A DNA stretch of 64,000 bases from Eutreptiella sp. 'Long Island Sound 2002' (lineage: Eukaryota > Euglenozoa > Euglenophyceae > Eutreptiales > Eutreptiaceae), in contig OZ038383.1 in the NCBI GenBank assembly GCA_964036045.1, positions 41,128,354-41,192,353 on the forward strand. The letters are read 5' to 3'. Below the pieces are notes generated by a model. The model searched no databases. It had not been told where the DNA came from and saw only the letters and a list, made by a program, of their open reading frames with translations. Every line of letters begins with the position of its first letter. Within the stretch, counting starts at the first letter, position 1. Positions 30,380-41,890 of the stretch are shown piece after piece. The position numbers were made by a program, and so were the translations under genes.

Positions 30380-32008
30380 CAGGTGATGACTTAGGAGAAT
30401 CCTGCAAGAACACGGCCACAGCGGTGACACAATCCACATTATGACGGGTGGGACTGAGCGCAGTAGGCAACAACAGGGGGAGCCGCCGGGGTTCGGCTGC
30501 TGCTTCTGTTGCTGTGTGTGTGCCTCCCGCTTGCGCACCGGCCGTTGCCAACAGACTCGCCGGAAAGCGTAACTTCACCTCCTCCTCCTCCTTCATCCTG
30601 GATTTAGGCTTGGTATTGCTGGTAGCATCTCCTTGGTCTTAAGACTGGGTTGCTCAAAGGGTTGCATTGTAGGGTTGCACGATTAAAACGGCAGAGACGT
30701 AAGGAAAGGTTCGGAACGTGAATTCCAGATCGGGTTGCGCAAGGGGTTGCATTCTGGGGTTGCACGATTAGAACGTCAGTGACGTAACGGGACATTCGGA
30801 ACGTGAATTTCAAATCGGGTTGTCATTTTGGAGTTGCACAACCGAAACATACGAAACATACCGGGAATATTCGAACGTTCTATGCGCACGGCGTTGCAAG
30901 TGGGGGTTGACCAAAATGCCACGTCATTAACAGTGTGAATACTGCAAACCTGCGAACTCTTCAACAGCAGCCATAACTTCCAACTCCTGAGACTCCTTCA
31001 GCACACTTCTCGCCTCCAAACCGCCGCGAGGGTACTTCCCACTTAAACCAAGGGAGTTGATGAGGACATCCGCAGTAGTACCAGTCACGATGGAGATGCA
31101 CTTGGCAAGCAGAGTTTGGGCATCAACACCATGTCCTTCCAAATAGATGCGGTGATGCGCCCGCAGCCTGGCCCAAGTTGCGGTACCATTGGTCTTGCTT
31201 GACACAGTCTGCTCGCACAACGAAATCTTGAAATGAAAATTGTCACTGCCGACCAACTTTTCAGCTCTTGTCGGCTTTGCAGTGATTTTGTTCATCTCAC
31301 CACGCCCACCTCGGATACCGAACGCCACGGTCCCCTTTGTGCCCTTCACTCCTCTCATGTCTATCGTGTGCACACGGCTGTCTCTCATCCAAACTTACCA
31401 CATGCTCTGGACCTCCTTGTACGAGAAAGCCAGCAACCCAACGTTCCGTGTGGTCGCAGGGTCGCCGGCTGTCCTTAGACTCAATGCTGTAGCACTTGCA
31501 ATCTCCTCAATAGAACGTGAACACCTCAATCTCAGCATCATTGACGCGGCAATATGGTGTTAGCGGCTTCTTCTTCTGCAGACATTGGTTTTGAAGAGTG
31601 GGGTTGCAGAGTGGGGTTGCATGAACAACAAAACGCGACGTAGAAAACGTAGGAACATGCAGTATTGTCGCAGGGTTGCAAAAAGGGGTTGCACGCACTC
31701 GCACTGCCGGAGGTACGAAACGTGGAAAACGTGGGGTTGCATCGGCGGGTTGCATGTTGGGGTTGCGCAAAGCAGACATTGCGCACGCCTTCTAGGTGGG
31801 TAACAAGCAATCCCTTTATGACTACAATGGCATCATTTTGTGGGTCGCTCTTTCCAAATTTGTGTGTCCCACCAGTGGCAAACTTCGGCGACGGTGGGAG
31901 CAGGGGCTCAACTCTGGTGGCAGCAGGGGCACCAGGGGCACCAGGGACGGAGAAGCAACAGGGGCAGCAGAAGCGCGGACTGCAAAGCGCTTGGCTGGGG
32001 GTGGCCAT
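30380..32008 (-). CDS. Probable multi-exon gene, unknown function
   Basis: Four blocks on the minus strand look coding. Block 1 (32008-31787) is MATPSQALCSPRF ... NDAIVVIKGLLVTHLEG. Block 2 (about 31556-31399) is SIEEIASATALSLRTAGD ... YKEVQSM and ends at a consensus donor G|GTAAGT. Block 3 (about 31370-30950) contains SKTNGTATWARLRAHHRIYL and LEARSVLKESQELEVMAAVE. Block 4 (about 30640-30380) contains EEEEVKLRFPASLLATAGAQ and DCVTAVAVFLQDSPKSS. The gap between blocks 1 and 2 (31786-31576) begins GTGCGC and ends CTGCAG, so it fits a 211-bp intron. The gaps 1-2 and 3-4 are filled with GGGTTGCA repeats. Other splice sites are uncertain and no domain is recognised. Further exons may lie beyond the YR insertion. 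Confidence 0.4.
30645..30910. repeat. GGGTTGCA repeat tract
   Basis: Units of paired GGGTTGC boxes, then a GAACGTGAATT box and GACGTAA: about three units near 90 bases. It lies in the gap between coding blocks 3 and 4. Confidence 0.7.
31576..31786 (-). other. Putative intron filled with GGGTTGCA repeats
   Basis: On the minus strand it starts GTGCGC and ends CTGCAG. It contains seven TGCAACCC-type boxes and ACGTTTTCCACGTTTCGTAC-like boxes. It separates two coding-like blocks. Confidence 0.45.
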
Positions 32009-32339
32009 GTTGTGCCACAACGTGTCATGTATGGAGAAACATCGTTGTGGACATAATACAAGGTTGAATGCTTGAGAATTGGGATCCCACAGCAGGGCCC
32101 GAAGGAACCATGCAACCATGGGATTGCAAGGGAGGGTTGCACGTTGCAAAGTGCAAAAATGCCCCTAAATTGGTGGGTTGGCATGAAACGGCATTTTACA
32201 AGGCGTTTGGCACCCTCAAAATAGGGGGAACACAAGTTTGAAACGGAAACCGTTTTTTCAGGGTGTGTGATTGACCATGGGGTTGCGCACTACGCCGGGA
32301 AGTCAAAGAAATATGCATTAATGGCTTGTTCAAGAGTGG

Positions 32340-33080
32340 AAGAGGGAGAAAATCAGAATTGGTTGCCTCAGCCCTGCCTTCTCGGGGGCCCAAGCCACGG
32401 CGGGAATGTTACATAACCCCTGTATTCTCAGTACCCCAACGAACCTTTTAGGGTGAAACACACGGATGCGGGAGGGCGACTGTGGTGCCTGTGCCGTGGA
32501 AACCTAGTGTCACATCGAATGAAGATCTTGTGCTCCGCTGTTGCTCATGGTGGGCATAGAGTCTGGGGACCAAAAAGAAATGTAACACCAGTGACACCAT
32601 GGGAAAATTTTTGTTTTTTTTCGTGCTTTGATTTCCTCCCCTTTGTTTGGGATCACCGAGATTGCAGGGGTGACGTAGCATTTCCGCCCATTTGTGGGCC
32701 TCCCAGAAGGCAGTGGTTAGGCGGCCAATGCTAATTTTGTCCCCCTATGTTTGGGGATCCTCGAGAATGCAAGGGTGACATAGCATTTGCGCCCATTTGT
32801 AGGCCCCCAGAAGGCAGGGATTCGGCAGCCAATTCTGATTTTGTCCCCCTTTGTTTGGGGATGCCCGATAATGCTGGGTTATGTCGCATTCCCTCCCACC
32901 TTTGGGCCCCTGAGAAGGTAGGGGTGAGGCACCCAATTCTGATTTTGTCCCCCTTCGTTTTGGGATCACCGAGAACGCGGGAGATATGTAGCTTTTTCAC
33001 CCACTTTTGGGCCCCCGAGAAGGCAGGGGTGAGGCAACCAACTCTCATCTTGCCCCCTTTGTTTTGGGATCCCCGAGTGC
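32340..33080. repeat. About 104-bp tandem satellite with an inverted unit
   Basis: AGAAGG recurs at 32705, 32808, 32913 and 33018, a 103-105-base period. Units read CTGATTTTGTCCCCC, TTTGGGGAT.CCGAGAA, GCAGGGGTGA and GCCCATTTGTGGGCC. One unit at about 32345-32400 is in the opposite orientation, 250 bases away. The family matches the 86-bp satellite at 13.9 kb on the other strand. Confidence 0.8.
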
Positions 33081-33728
33081 ACATCGAGCGGCAGGTGTCA
33101 TCTGTGTGGCATAACATGCCTTTTGGCCACCTTGTCCTTTGCCACGCTTCAATGGCCTTCAGCCCTTGCCAAAATCCCTGTCCCGAGAAGTAGAGGTCGT
33201 TATGGGAACACAGAAATAGAAAAGCGTCTTGCCACACAAATGACATGCAGGACACATGAGAACACATAAATGTACAGTGTGCCTAGTGACAGCGAAGAGA
33301 GAGAAAGATTGTTCCTTAGTGGAAAATTGAAATTTTTGAACAGAGGCATCACTGAAAAATTGCGGTGAAATTGCGGTAAATTGCGGACCTCAATCCCCCC
33401 CCCCCAAGAAGGCATCTGGGCATGCTTGCAGGAGGCCATGACAAGCCAACACACGCACAAGAGGATTGGCATGATTGAGCTTGTGAATATACGTGTCCAT
33501 AAACAAGTAGTACATAATACATGGTAAGGAGCAAAGACCAACCCAACTAGTTTCAAGGTGGTTTTGCTGTGCGCATCAGAACGCCGGTTGGGGACTAGGA
33601 AATGGCCGACGACTTATAATGTCTCTCGTTGCCTATCCATGTAGGCAACTCGATATAGGGCTCCACCGGCAAAATATATTCATCAAACCAAAAAGCAACC
33701 AAAGGATGGGACATGCTTGAGAAAAAAA
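33081..33728. other. No gene recognised
   Basis: Only short, incoherent frames and a C run near 33396-33405 are seen. Confidence 0.4.
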
Positions 33729-34397
33729 TTACACATCCGGGGTTTTGATTGATGTCCCCAAAGACCATGTAAAAGAACTATTGCGAGAATGTATGTGGGA
33801 CAAGGCCCATGGCAGAATAGGCCCATAGCACTCCACAAGTCGTGAGGAAGGCATATACCAACGGATGGTTAAGCAAGAGCAACCAACTAGAATAAACCAC
33901 ACAGCAACACGCGTACCATCAAACATGATGTCAACTCAACGAAGACCCTAAGTGTCTTCGCAACGGAACAAAGTGGCCGGCCCTCGACACTTTTTCAATA
34001 TGACTCTACAGAAAGCCACGTAAAGGAGATTTATGGAAGAAGATTCCAGTACCGCGCCTAGTTCTTGCAAAGACACAACATCGTGATCGGAGAAGGAGTG
34101 AACACGAGAGGACAGCGAGTTTGGGGCGCACAAATTGGTGCATACTATGAGAGGAAACGGCATACCAAGGGGTTAGGTACTCACTGTTATCACGCAAACA
34201 TTATGGAGGCAAGCGATCCGCCATATTGCCATGCGCCGATCTCGAGCCTCCATATGATACAAAGCACTATGAGACATGGCCTTCAGTACACTACTAGGCG
34301 GCATATGCAAATGGGGACACATGTCAAACGAAAATAGACACATCATGAAAATAGCACGAGTCCCATGGGCCCTTTGTGACATCGCACGGAATAACAC
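33729..34397 (-). pseudogene. Unknown frame interrupted by three stops
   Basis: A single minus frame is open for about 220 codons except for TAA (34173-34175), TAG (33948-33950) and a TGA two codons later. Parts read SDHDVVSLQELGAVLESSS and MFDGTRVAVWFILVGCSCL. The scarcity of stops suggests a decayed gene. No family is recognised. Confidence 0.3.
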
Positions 34398-34499
34398 GCC
34401 AACAATGTGTTTGGGAATTCAGCGGCGGATCCCACTAGAAACGGGGGGGGGGGCATCCAATGCTGTCGAATAGTGGTCTCTTTTTGATGTTCACTCGTA

Positions 34500-36723
34500 A
34501 GTTGCACCAAGACGCCATCATGAGCTGCAATTAGGGATGGCATGGCCAACCAAAAGAGCCTGCTCATAACATAGACAGACACAAGACAATGGTGGAGGAA
34601 GGGCAAATACTTGAGACACTTTGGCGGGTCTGTGATACCCATGAAGGCTACGCAACGGATAACCCCGCGTACTGACAGCCGAGTGCCGCAAGGCCACTCT
34701 GGCAGACTCAAGGGTGGAGATAAAAAATTGCGGGACCACGCTCTGCTCCCGCTCCTGTAGGGCTAGACCGAAAGAAGCGGGGCTTAACCCGCAACCTGGC
34801 AATAGGCCACAGCGGGAGCCGGGCTCATGGGTAGGGGCTACGTTGGTGGGGGCGGGTGAAAAGGGTATGATGGGGCCAAACGAAACACAAACAACAAGGA
34901 AGGTGGAGGCGCAATGGCAGGGGGAGGAGCCCAGGCCACTGATGGGCACAATGGGTTCCCGGGATTGAATATTTTTGGGGATGAGGAGGCTTAGCAAATC
35001 CGTGAGCAAGATAGGGGGCCGCATACGTGGAGTAGCCACGGCAAGAGTAGGGGTACGGCGTTTGTGCAGAGCAGCAAATTGTTGCCTGGTGAGAGTAGCA
35101 GCATGAAGAGCAGTGCCCGAGCACGCCCGGTTGTTCGGGGGGGCTGCAGCCCAAGATTTCTAGGGCTAGCCATTGCCTCAAAATCTTTCACGTGGGCCCG
35201 AAGGTCTACATCATGCACATTGTCACACGCTTGCAAAATGGCATGTCGATGGGCAGCATGGGGATGCACTTGAGATTGATGCTCATCCCAAAAGTGCGTG
35301 AGTGCCCCATTGTGTTGTAGGTTGAACTCATCGATGATGATATTGGTGGCATAATAGGGGACACATCATCAAGGGCACCAAATTGTAGCCATTGTGGCGG
35401 CATGTCATCGGCTAGATGCCAATCGCTAGGATGATCAGCAGGTGCACAAGCAAGGGTGTCTTGGTTGCATGTAGCATCTCTAGGGGTAGCCCCGAACTCA
35501 CAGCACAGATGAGAACATGGACAGGAAGGGGGGGCATTATCGACATCAATGGCCATGGAGAGATGGGCCACGGGGTGAGATGGTGAGGAAAGAGACGAAA
35601 GGCTACGTGGAGACTCCACCTCCCACAGGAATGGGGAGCCGCGACTGCGTATATCCTCATCCATTTGGGCAAACTTAACATCAACATGTGCCCTCATGTA
35701 ATGACACCCAAGACGGGGGGCGTAGCCCATGACAGTAGGGGACACCTCACGACCGTGTAGCTTGGATATACAGCAAATGGAATGAGTGAAGCCTTATACG
35801 CGGCTGCCATGTTGATGATGGCGATTACATCCACAGTTGATGCTCTCTTCGGAAATGGGGCTCCCGGGAGGAAACTCGAACAATGGCCCACCCATGATAG
35901 GAATGAGCAGTGTAGTTAATCCAATGGAGCGGGTTTGATGATCGCGAAAAAAATTTTCACCGGCTGGCTTCCGTGAGTGCAGACAATCTGATAGCTAGAG
36001 AGAGTCAGAGGCTGAAATCTCGGATTTCTCCTACCGGGAGATTGTCCCCAATCGGTGTCGTTGAGCTTGGTTTTGATGGTAGCGTTTGACACACCATGTA
36101 CTTGCAAAGCATCTTTGATTCCAAGCATGTGCATGATGGACGCGTGCAATTTGGCCCCCTCAAAGGGATGGTAATTGGGGCTGCGTGTCTCCACTACACG
36201 CCGCATTAGGTTGTCCGGCGGTAGAGGAAGATAATACAAAAAATGCGGGTCGGTGAATACTGCTAAAAGAACATGGGGGACAATGCGGCGGTCGGTGGAG
36301 TTTGGCATTGTCGCTTGACATGTCAAGACGAGGCCATTGGGTGTAAAACATTCCCAACACTTGATACGGAGGTCATCTTCCCCATGTACAACGCCTAGTG
36401 GAGGGCATCGTCGGACCCAGGAGGGGAATTGTCCCAAAGGGTCAATGCAGAATCATGGGCAGCTTTTAAGAAGTGGGGATTAACTTGCCTCACCCACCGA
36501 GTATGTAGCTCCGCCAAATATGGATCCAACACCCCCTATCTTACCCGCTCTTGGGGCACTCGCTTGGATCTATATTTTGACGGCTGGATTTTCTGAACTT
36601 GCTTGACGGGTGCCTGCCTATTGGAAATAGAACGTTTCGGCTGCATCATCTTAGATGACCTTGGTTTGCGCAACTTCTCTGCTATTGGTGCCTAGTAGCC
36701 CAACTCGCCTTGCGCCATATGCT
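34500..36723 (-). pseudogene. Large unknown decayed gene
   Basis: ATG at about 36722 starts MAQGELGY, then TAG (36692-36694) and APIAEKLRKPRSSKMMQPKR. Two further in-frame TAGs follow at 36536-36538 (before GVLDPYLAELHTRWVRQ) and 36395-36397. After a frameshift the frame runs 36437-35916 (ECFTPNGLVLTCQATMPN; VLLAVFTDPHFLYYLPLPPD; GAKLHASIMHMLGIKDALQV). Another frame then holds GREVSPTVMGYAPRLGCHYM and AHVDVKFAQMDEDIRS, preceded by a TAA, and a third holds IIIDEFNLQHNGALTHFWDE and HAILQACDNVHDVDLRAHVK. Together this is a protein of 500 or more residues. I do not recognise it; size and setting suggest a transposon or viral-type gene. Confidence 0.4.
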
Positions 36724-36794
36724 CATGACGATGGAGGGTCTACATCCCTAGGGGTGGTGAACCCTTTGCCCGCCTATGTCCACTTAGAGCCGAG

Positions 36795-37195
36795 ACTATA
36801 AACCTAATATGATGCGCACACACATGTACCTCCCATCCGTTATGCGTGTTAACCTATTTGCCTCTTGCCCTACCTTTTTATTTGCACTTCACTCTGCTAT
36901 ATCCTCTTTTGGTCCTTTGACCTTATCATTGATCTTTTTGACCCATCTACAACACCGAACCGGCGGGGAACCGCTTTGGCGGACCACCTACACCTTGCAC
37001 GCCTTGCTCCAGCTTGTTGCCGAAATCGCTCGTTTTGGCGGAGGCCCGCTCTCACATGCCATCTGTGGGTTGTACATTGTCTCAACTAACGGCCTTGACG
37101 GCTTGCAGGCTTTTCTAATACACACCGTGCCATTCTCAGGAGTGTTGCCTATTGCTGGTCTTCATCCTATGTTGACTTTCGGTGCATCAAAATGA
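36795..37195 (-). pseudogene. Unknown decayed basic protein
   Basis: The minus frame reads TPENGTVCIRKACKPSRPLV and PPPKRAISATSWSKACKV, then VVRQSGSPPVRCCRWVKKIN and DKVKGPKEDIAE. It is interrupted by a TGA, a TAG and a TGA, where Arg, Gln and Arg would fit. A 128-codon plus-strand frame overlaps but is hydrophobic and less convincing. Confidence 0.3.
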
Positions 37196-37199
37196 CACA

Positions 37200-40050
37200 T
37201 CATGTCCGCCTTTGCGTCGTCACCTCTCACCGACCAAGACCACACCTTGCCTTGGACAGGGTGAGACAAGGCAGGCACCCTGTGAGACACATATTTGTCA
37301 TCATCATGGCGCGGCCAAAAAGTGAAAGAACACAAAAGCTGCGTCTTAGCTTTACATGCGCTCCAGCATCAACAGTGTGGTGCTATAGGTAGCATCTTGC
37401 GTTGGTATATTTGCAACGTGATAAACACAACGCAGTGGCAGCGCTTATTGCGCGCCACGGGCGCGCCGCAGGGTAAGCGTAATTAGCTTTAGTGCACACT
37501 ATCCAAGAAATATATACCGCAACAAAAAACTTCCATGCACGTTGAGCTGTGGACACCATTGCTCTCTACAAAGGACAAACTATAACATTGCCAAATCGAG
37601 CCGGGTCTGAGCTTGGGGGCGGAATCTTCAATAAGCAACAAACGACATTTGCATAGCGCCTCGTCTTGACCTGGTGTGGCGCTTAAAGCACTCTTACACA
37701 CCGCCACAGGTTTCGCTTCGCTGAGTTAAGCACAATACCTCCAAAACCCACAAACCCCATTGTTTTGTAGAACCATTTCTGGGTCTGTAGATGGGGGGGG
37801 GGGGGGTCCCCCGCACCCCCGCCTTGGCGTCGGGTCCCGGCTGGCAATCACCCTCATGCTACCCAACCTTTGCCATCTTAGGAGTGCCCAAAGCGGGAAT
37901 GACTCAAACTTCATACACGACCCATTCCATTTCTTTGGGGGCAACGTTTGCATCATTTGTGGGGGAAGAGGCCCAAAAAATTCAAAATAGTAACAAAAAA
38001 GGGGGAGGGGAAGAGGTGTATGGGGGTAAACACTACATAAAAATGCACGTGTTGATGTGCCACTATGTTACCTCTGTTCTAGAACAACTACCCAAATTGC
38101 GCGCCGCAAGCGCCGCAGGATAAGCACCCCCAATGATGTAGGTAGGACATCTTCTATTGTGCCCAGAGAGCAAAGGAGGAAAAAAATGCGTTCATCGCAG
38201 CAGCAACATAGATGCAAGGCGGTGTACGTGGAATCGCACGTTGTTGAAGGCGGTCGTTGAGGGCATTGGGGGGTCACAATCGTTGCCACAAGATCATCCA
38301 CGGGGTGTGGGTCCACACTCAAGAGGGATACCAAAGTGCTGCCGCATCCGCGAGAGCCGGGCGGCGCCACAAAACTGAATCGCCACGGCCAATTGTGGGA
38401 TGTGAACTCCATGCAAGCAAACCTAAAGTTGGACCGATCAAGGTGCAGCCTGAACCATCATGGGTGCAGATGGCTGCCCCCCGATTTGATGGTGTGCACC
38501 CTAAAAGTTAACATTGGGAAGGACAAGGAGAAGAGTATGGATGACCCATCCTCAAAATCATTCAAAAGCAGGTTCGTCATGTTGCCCATCGATGGGGGGG
38601 GGTTAACTCCAATTCGATATACAGGGTGCTTGAGACATGTAGGAGTAGGTGGGGCGGGACAAATCGAGGCGGTGGGCAATGGTAGTAGCTGCAGGAGCGT
38701 GGCTGCAACACAGCTAGTTAGCGTAGCCCGCTGCCTATGGCAGGTGTTTCTTGCCCGTCGCAAGTAGATCACTTTGTTGCGGCACGATGTGTGGTCTAAG
38801 CAGGCGGTAGGAACCACGGGTGTGCAATAAACAAGGCGCCGATCTAAGGACAAGGCGCACAAGGTGGGGAGTGGCCTATTGAGATGGTGTTGTGTGAGCA
38901 GTGGCAAATTGGTGTCTGTGCGGCAAGGGTGCAAACGATGCTCATAGTTCGAACAGTCGGACAAAGGTGGTTGGCATTGAAAGGGAGTGAGGTGTGGCAC
39001 AACAGAAATGCGGACAAAAGCGATCTACTATGCATAAATCCTAGCCATTGTCAAAGGGAATGCACATCGCGTACAGCGAGGGATGATTTTGCTAACGAAG
39101 CAATATCTGTCAAAACAGCGTGGGAAACACCAAAGAGTACGGGAACGAATACAAACAAGGACACAAACCGGAGCGGGAGGTCACAGAAGATTCGCAAGAA
39201 GTATTGGGTGTGCTTGGAGCTACAATACCACAGATTTGTTGCAATTTGTCACCAAGTATCATGGAGCATGAAAAAAGAAGAGCTAGAAAGGTTGCAAAGA
39301 TGATGAAAATAACAGAAGCACACAAATAGATCAAAAAGGCTGAGTAAAAGGACATGTCCACGTTCAAATGTTCAAATGTGAATTCTTGCATAGCACAACA
39401 GCATGTAGAGCGCAAAGGGCATCGCACAAGCAGGGCAAAAAGCACCTCGTATGACACGTCTAGTGTTGCCAAAAATTATTTGCATTGAATGAGCACTGTG
39501 ACCGAGAGACCCTCCTTGTTCAAATACTGTGTTGTATTGCTCATCAGAGGAGTAAACTAGGAGATTTTTTGGGTGTGACTTACAGTGGACAGCGGACAGC
39601 ACTGCTGCTGGTGGTGGTGGATATGGAACCCCCACAAATCCTCAGCACATGGAGAGAGCCCCCATGCATGCGTCCTAGCACCCAGCATCACAGAAAGGCG
39701 GCTCGCCTGCTGAGGAGTGGCTAAGGATCAATGGATATGGTCTGATCACAGGTGGCACATCCGCCCCCCTTTTCCGGCTCATTCGTGCTGGGGAGTTCCC
39801 ACCATGCCTCCACACCACGTCAAGGTGTCCGGCCCCAGTTAGGCCGGACACCAGCCGGGGTTAGGGGGAAGAGGAGGGGGGGGGGGGTGGCCTTTGCGGT
39901 TGTTGGGGGTCTCCTCCTGGCAGTTTTACCTGCAGTGTGTCCGGCAGGGGGTGGACAGATTGACTGGGGGGGCTGCGGGTTCTGGTGGTTGCTGTGGGGG
40001 GTGTGTGAAGGTTGCGGCTAGCGGGGGCTCTGAGCCCATAAGGTGGGCTC
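37200..40050. other. No supported gene
   Basis: Several plus-strand frames of 60-145 codons occur (for example 38336-38767 and 38884-39303), but none shows a domain or a consistent coding look. Two short related pieces near 37450-37485 and 38095-38125 share GCGCGCC and CGCCGCAGG. G runs lie near 37791-37806 and 39880-39888. Confidence 0.35.
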
Positions 40051-40057
40051 AGATTTG

Positions 40058-40513
40058 TTACCCCGGACATTCTCCACATCCCAGCAAATGCCATGATATC
40101 GGCAGCACAGCCGGGGCAAGGTAGGGTGCCTCAGCCAGACACGCAAGGCCTCGACACACACCACACACACCGTGATACTGCTTTTTGGTGCCTGCAAACA
40201 TCTCCTTAATGGCAGCCACATCGTCGGCCAGGGCCACTAAGTGGTCAGGCAGAAGCCCGTGCTTTCGATCTCTCCAACGTTCAAGATTCAGATGCGGGAC
40301 GATGATGCGGAACGCGTTTTTGTGATTGAAATTGAAGACCTGCCGACAGGAAACAGGCTCTTCATCATTGATGCAGCGGCATGGAGCAAGCAACACGCTA
40401 GTCTGACGGCGAACCACGTGAAATTTATCAATTCCGACCATTTGACGAAAGCAGCGAATCAGAGGCAAGGCATCTACAGGGCACCTCGAAGCATCGGGGT
40501 TCGTAGACCACAC
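40058..40513 (-). CDS. Hypothetical frame
   Basis: A 151-codon frame with protein-like stretches (NAFRIIVPHLNLERWRDRKH; LPDHLVALADDVAAIKEMFA; YHGVCGVCRGLACLA). A plus-strand frame over the same bases is also open and protein-like, so the strand is uncertain. It could be a decayed transposon piece. No domain is recognised. Confidence 0.3.
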   Translation of the reverse strand: MWSTNPDASRCPVDALPLIRCFRQMVGIDKFHVVRRQTSVLLAPCRCINDEEPVSCRQVFNFNHKNAFRIIVPHLNLERWRDRKHGLLPDHLVALADDVAAIKEMFAGTKKQYHGVCGVCRGLACLAEAPYLAPAVLPISWHLLGCGECPG

Positions 40514-40559
40514 ACCATGGGAGACTTTGTACTCTTGTACCCCGCAACACCATAACGAC

Positions 40560-41780
40560 CACCCCGCCCAGACTGGCCCTGGGACCCCAACCTGCCCGTT
40601 TGGCCAACCAATTCACCGCAAACGCCACTGGGGCTGGGAAATGGAGGTTTTCTGATCGACCGGTGGGACCCTCCCCCCATGAATCCCCAGGCAAAGCCAG
40701 CAAAAATGGAAACAAAGCGATTTTGAGGTTCAATAATAACAAGGAGTAACTTGTTCGACATCCGCCCCCATGCCTCTGGGACTGCCCTAGGGACCGCACA
40801 ACAGCCATACCCCAGACTGCAATGGTTGGAAATCGATCAAAATCAGACACCGTTTGGATGGGCATTTTCGCTTGAACAAGGTCTCACTACCCGGTTCCCA
40901 GAAAATGCGCCTTTGGACGGAAAAATGCACCTTTTCACCCTCACACGGCCATAGATTGCAGAAGCGCCCCTTGTAGCCTTTCCGCCCAGGGACCCTACCG
41001 AGAGAGGGCCGCAACAAAAGTGCCCGGCACACGACCGACGAAATTTCAAATAGAAAACCGTGACTTTGAGCAAAACGCACGGCGTCAGACTTTGCGGCCC
41101 CCGCCTCCCAAGCGCCAACAGCCGACCCTGAACAAGTCAGCCGATGTGTCTGCAGGGATCGGCCTGGCCTGTCGCCCAAATTCACGAATTTACATCAAGA
41201 AACATGCCGAATCCAGTTGCTTGGGATGTGCTTCGCGCATGCCCCCGAAGGCACAAGTGCAAAAATCCAACAACTTTGATGCTCCTCATGGACCACACAA
41301 CCGATGCAGGGTCGATTGGCAAACTTGATACCAGGGTGTGCTGCATTTGCAAATGCCCGGACGTCTCAATGAAATGACCGTCAAGCATCAAACGGAGGCT
41401 CATACACACCCAACAAATGACTTCCACTCTCAGGCAACGAAATCATTGGCTGCCGAGCGTCGCGGGGAAAAAGGAGATCCAGGCCCCAGATATCCAACAC
41501 TGTCCGAAGTTAAAGAGAAAATTGACTGGTGGAAACTGCGGTGATTTATATGCTTCAGATTTCAGATAGTGAGTCAAATCTGAAAGGAGCTTTGAAGAAC
41601 CTGAGCCAACCCAAAACAACCGTCGGAAATGTCAAGATGCCAAATGTCCTGCACAAAGAGTCTCTGCACGAAATCCTGAATCGCCACATGTACAGATGCA
41701 CTCACAGACACAGACACAAACACGTGGCGTGAACGCCGGTCATGCACAGGATCACGGCACATAAAAGAGACATGCAATAG
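40560..41780. other. No supported gene
   Basis: Short frames on both strands without recognisable domains. This may be intronic sequence of the minus-strand gene whose exons lie at 41786 and above. Confidence 0.35.
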
Positions 41781-41785
41781 CACAC

Positions 41786-41890
41786 CTTGTACCGGGAAGT
41801 GTCAAGATCCTGAATCATGGTGTGCTGCTTTCGTTTGCCCCTGCGGTGCACTTGCACACAACATTGCTGGCAGAAGAACTCAGAGCAATC
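41786..41890 (-). CDS. Exon with B-box-like zinc finger (third recognised)
   Basis: On the minus strand the acceptor CTTTTTGCAG precedes 41890 and the donor GTGTGC follows 41786. The 105 bases encode 35 codons in phase 0 with no stop: DCSEFFCQQCCVQVHRRGKR, then KQHTMIQDLD. The spacing C-x4-C-x2-C, then H eight residues after the last of these and H eight residues later, resembles a B-box zinc finger. B-boxes bind zinc and mediate protein contacts. It matches the exon at 44824-44979 in layout and belongs to the same inferred gene. Confidence 0.6.
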
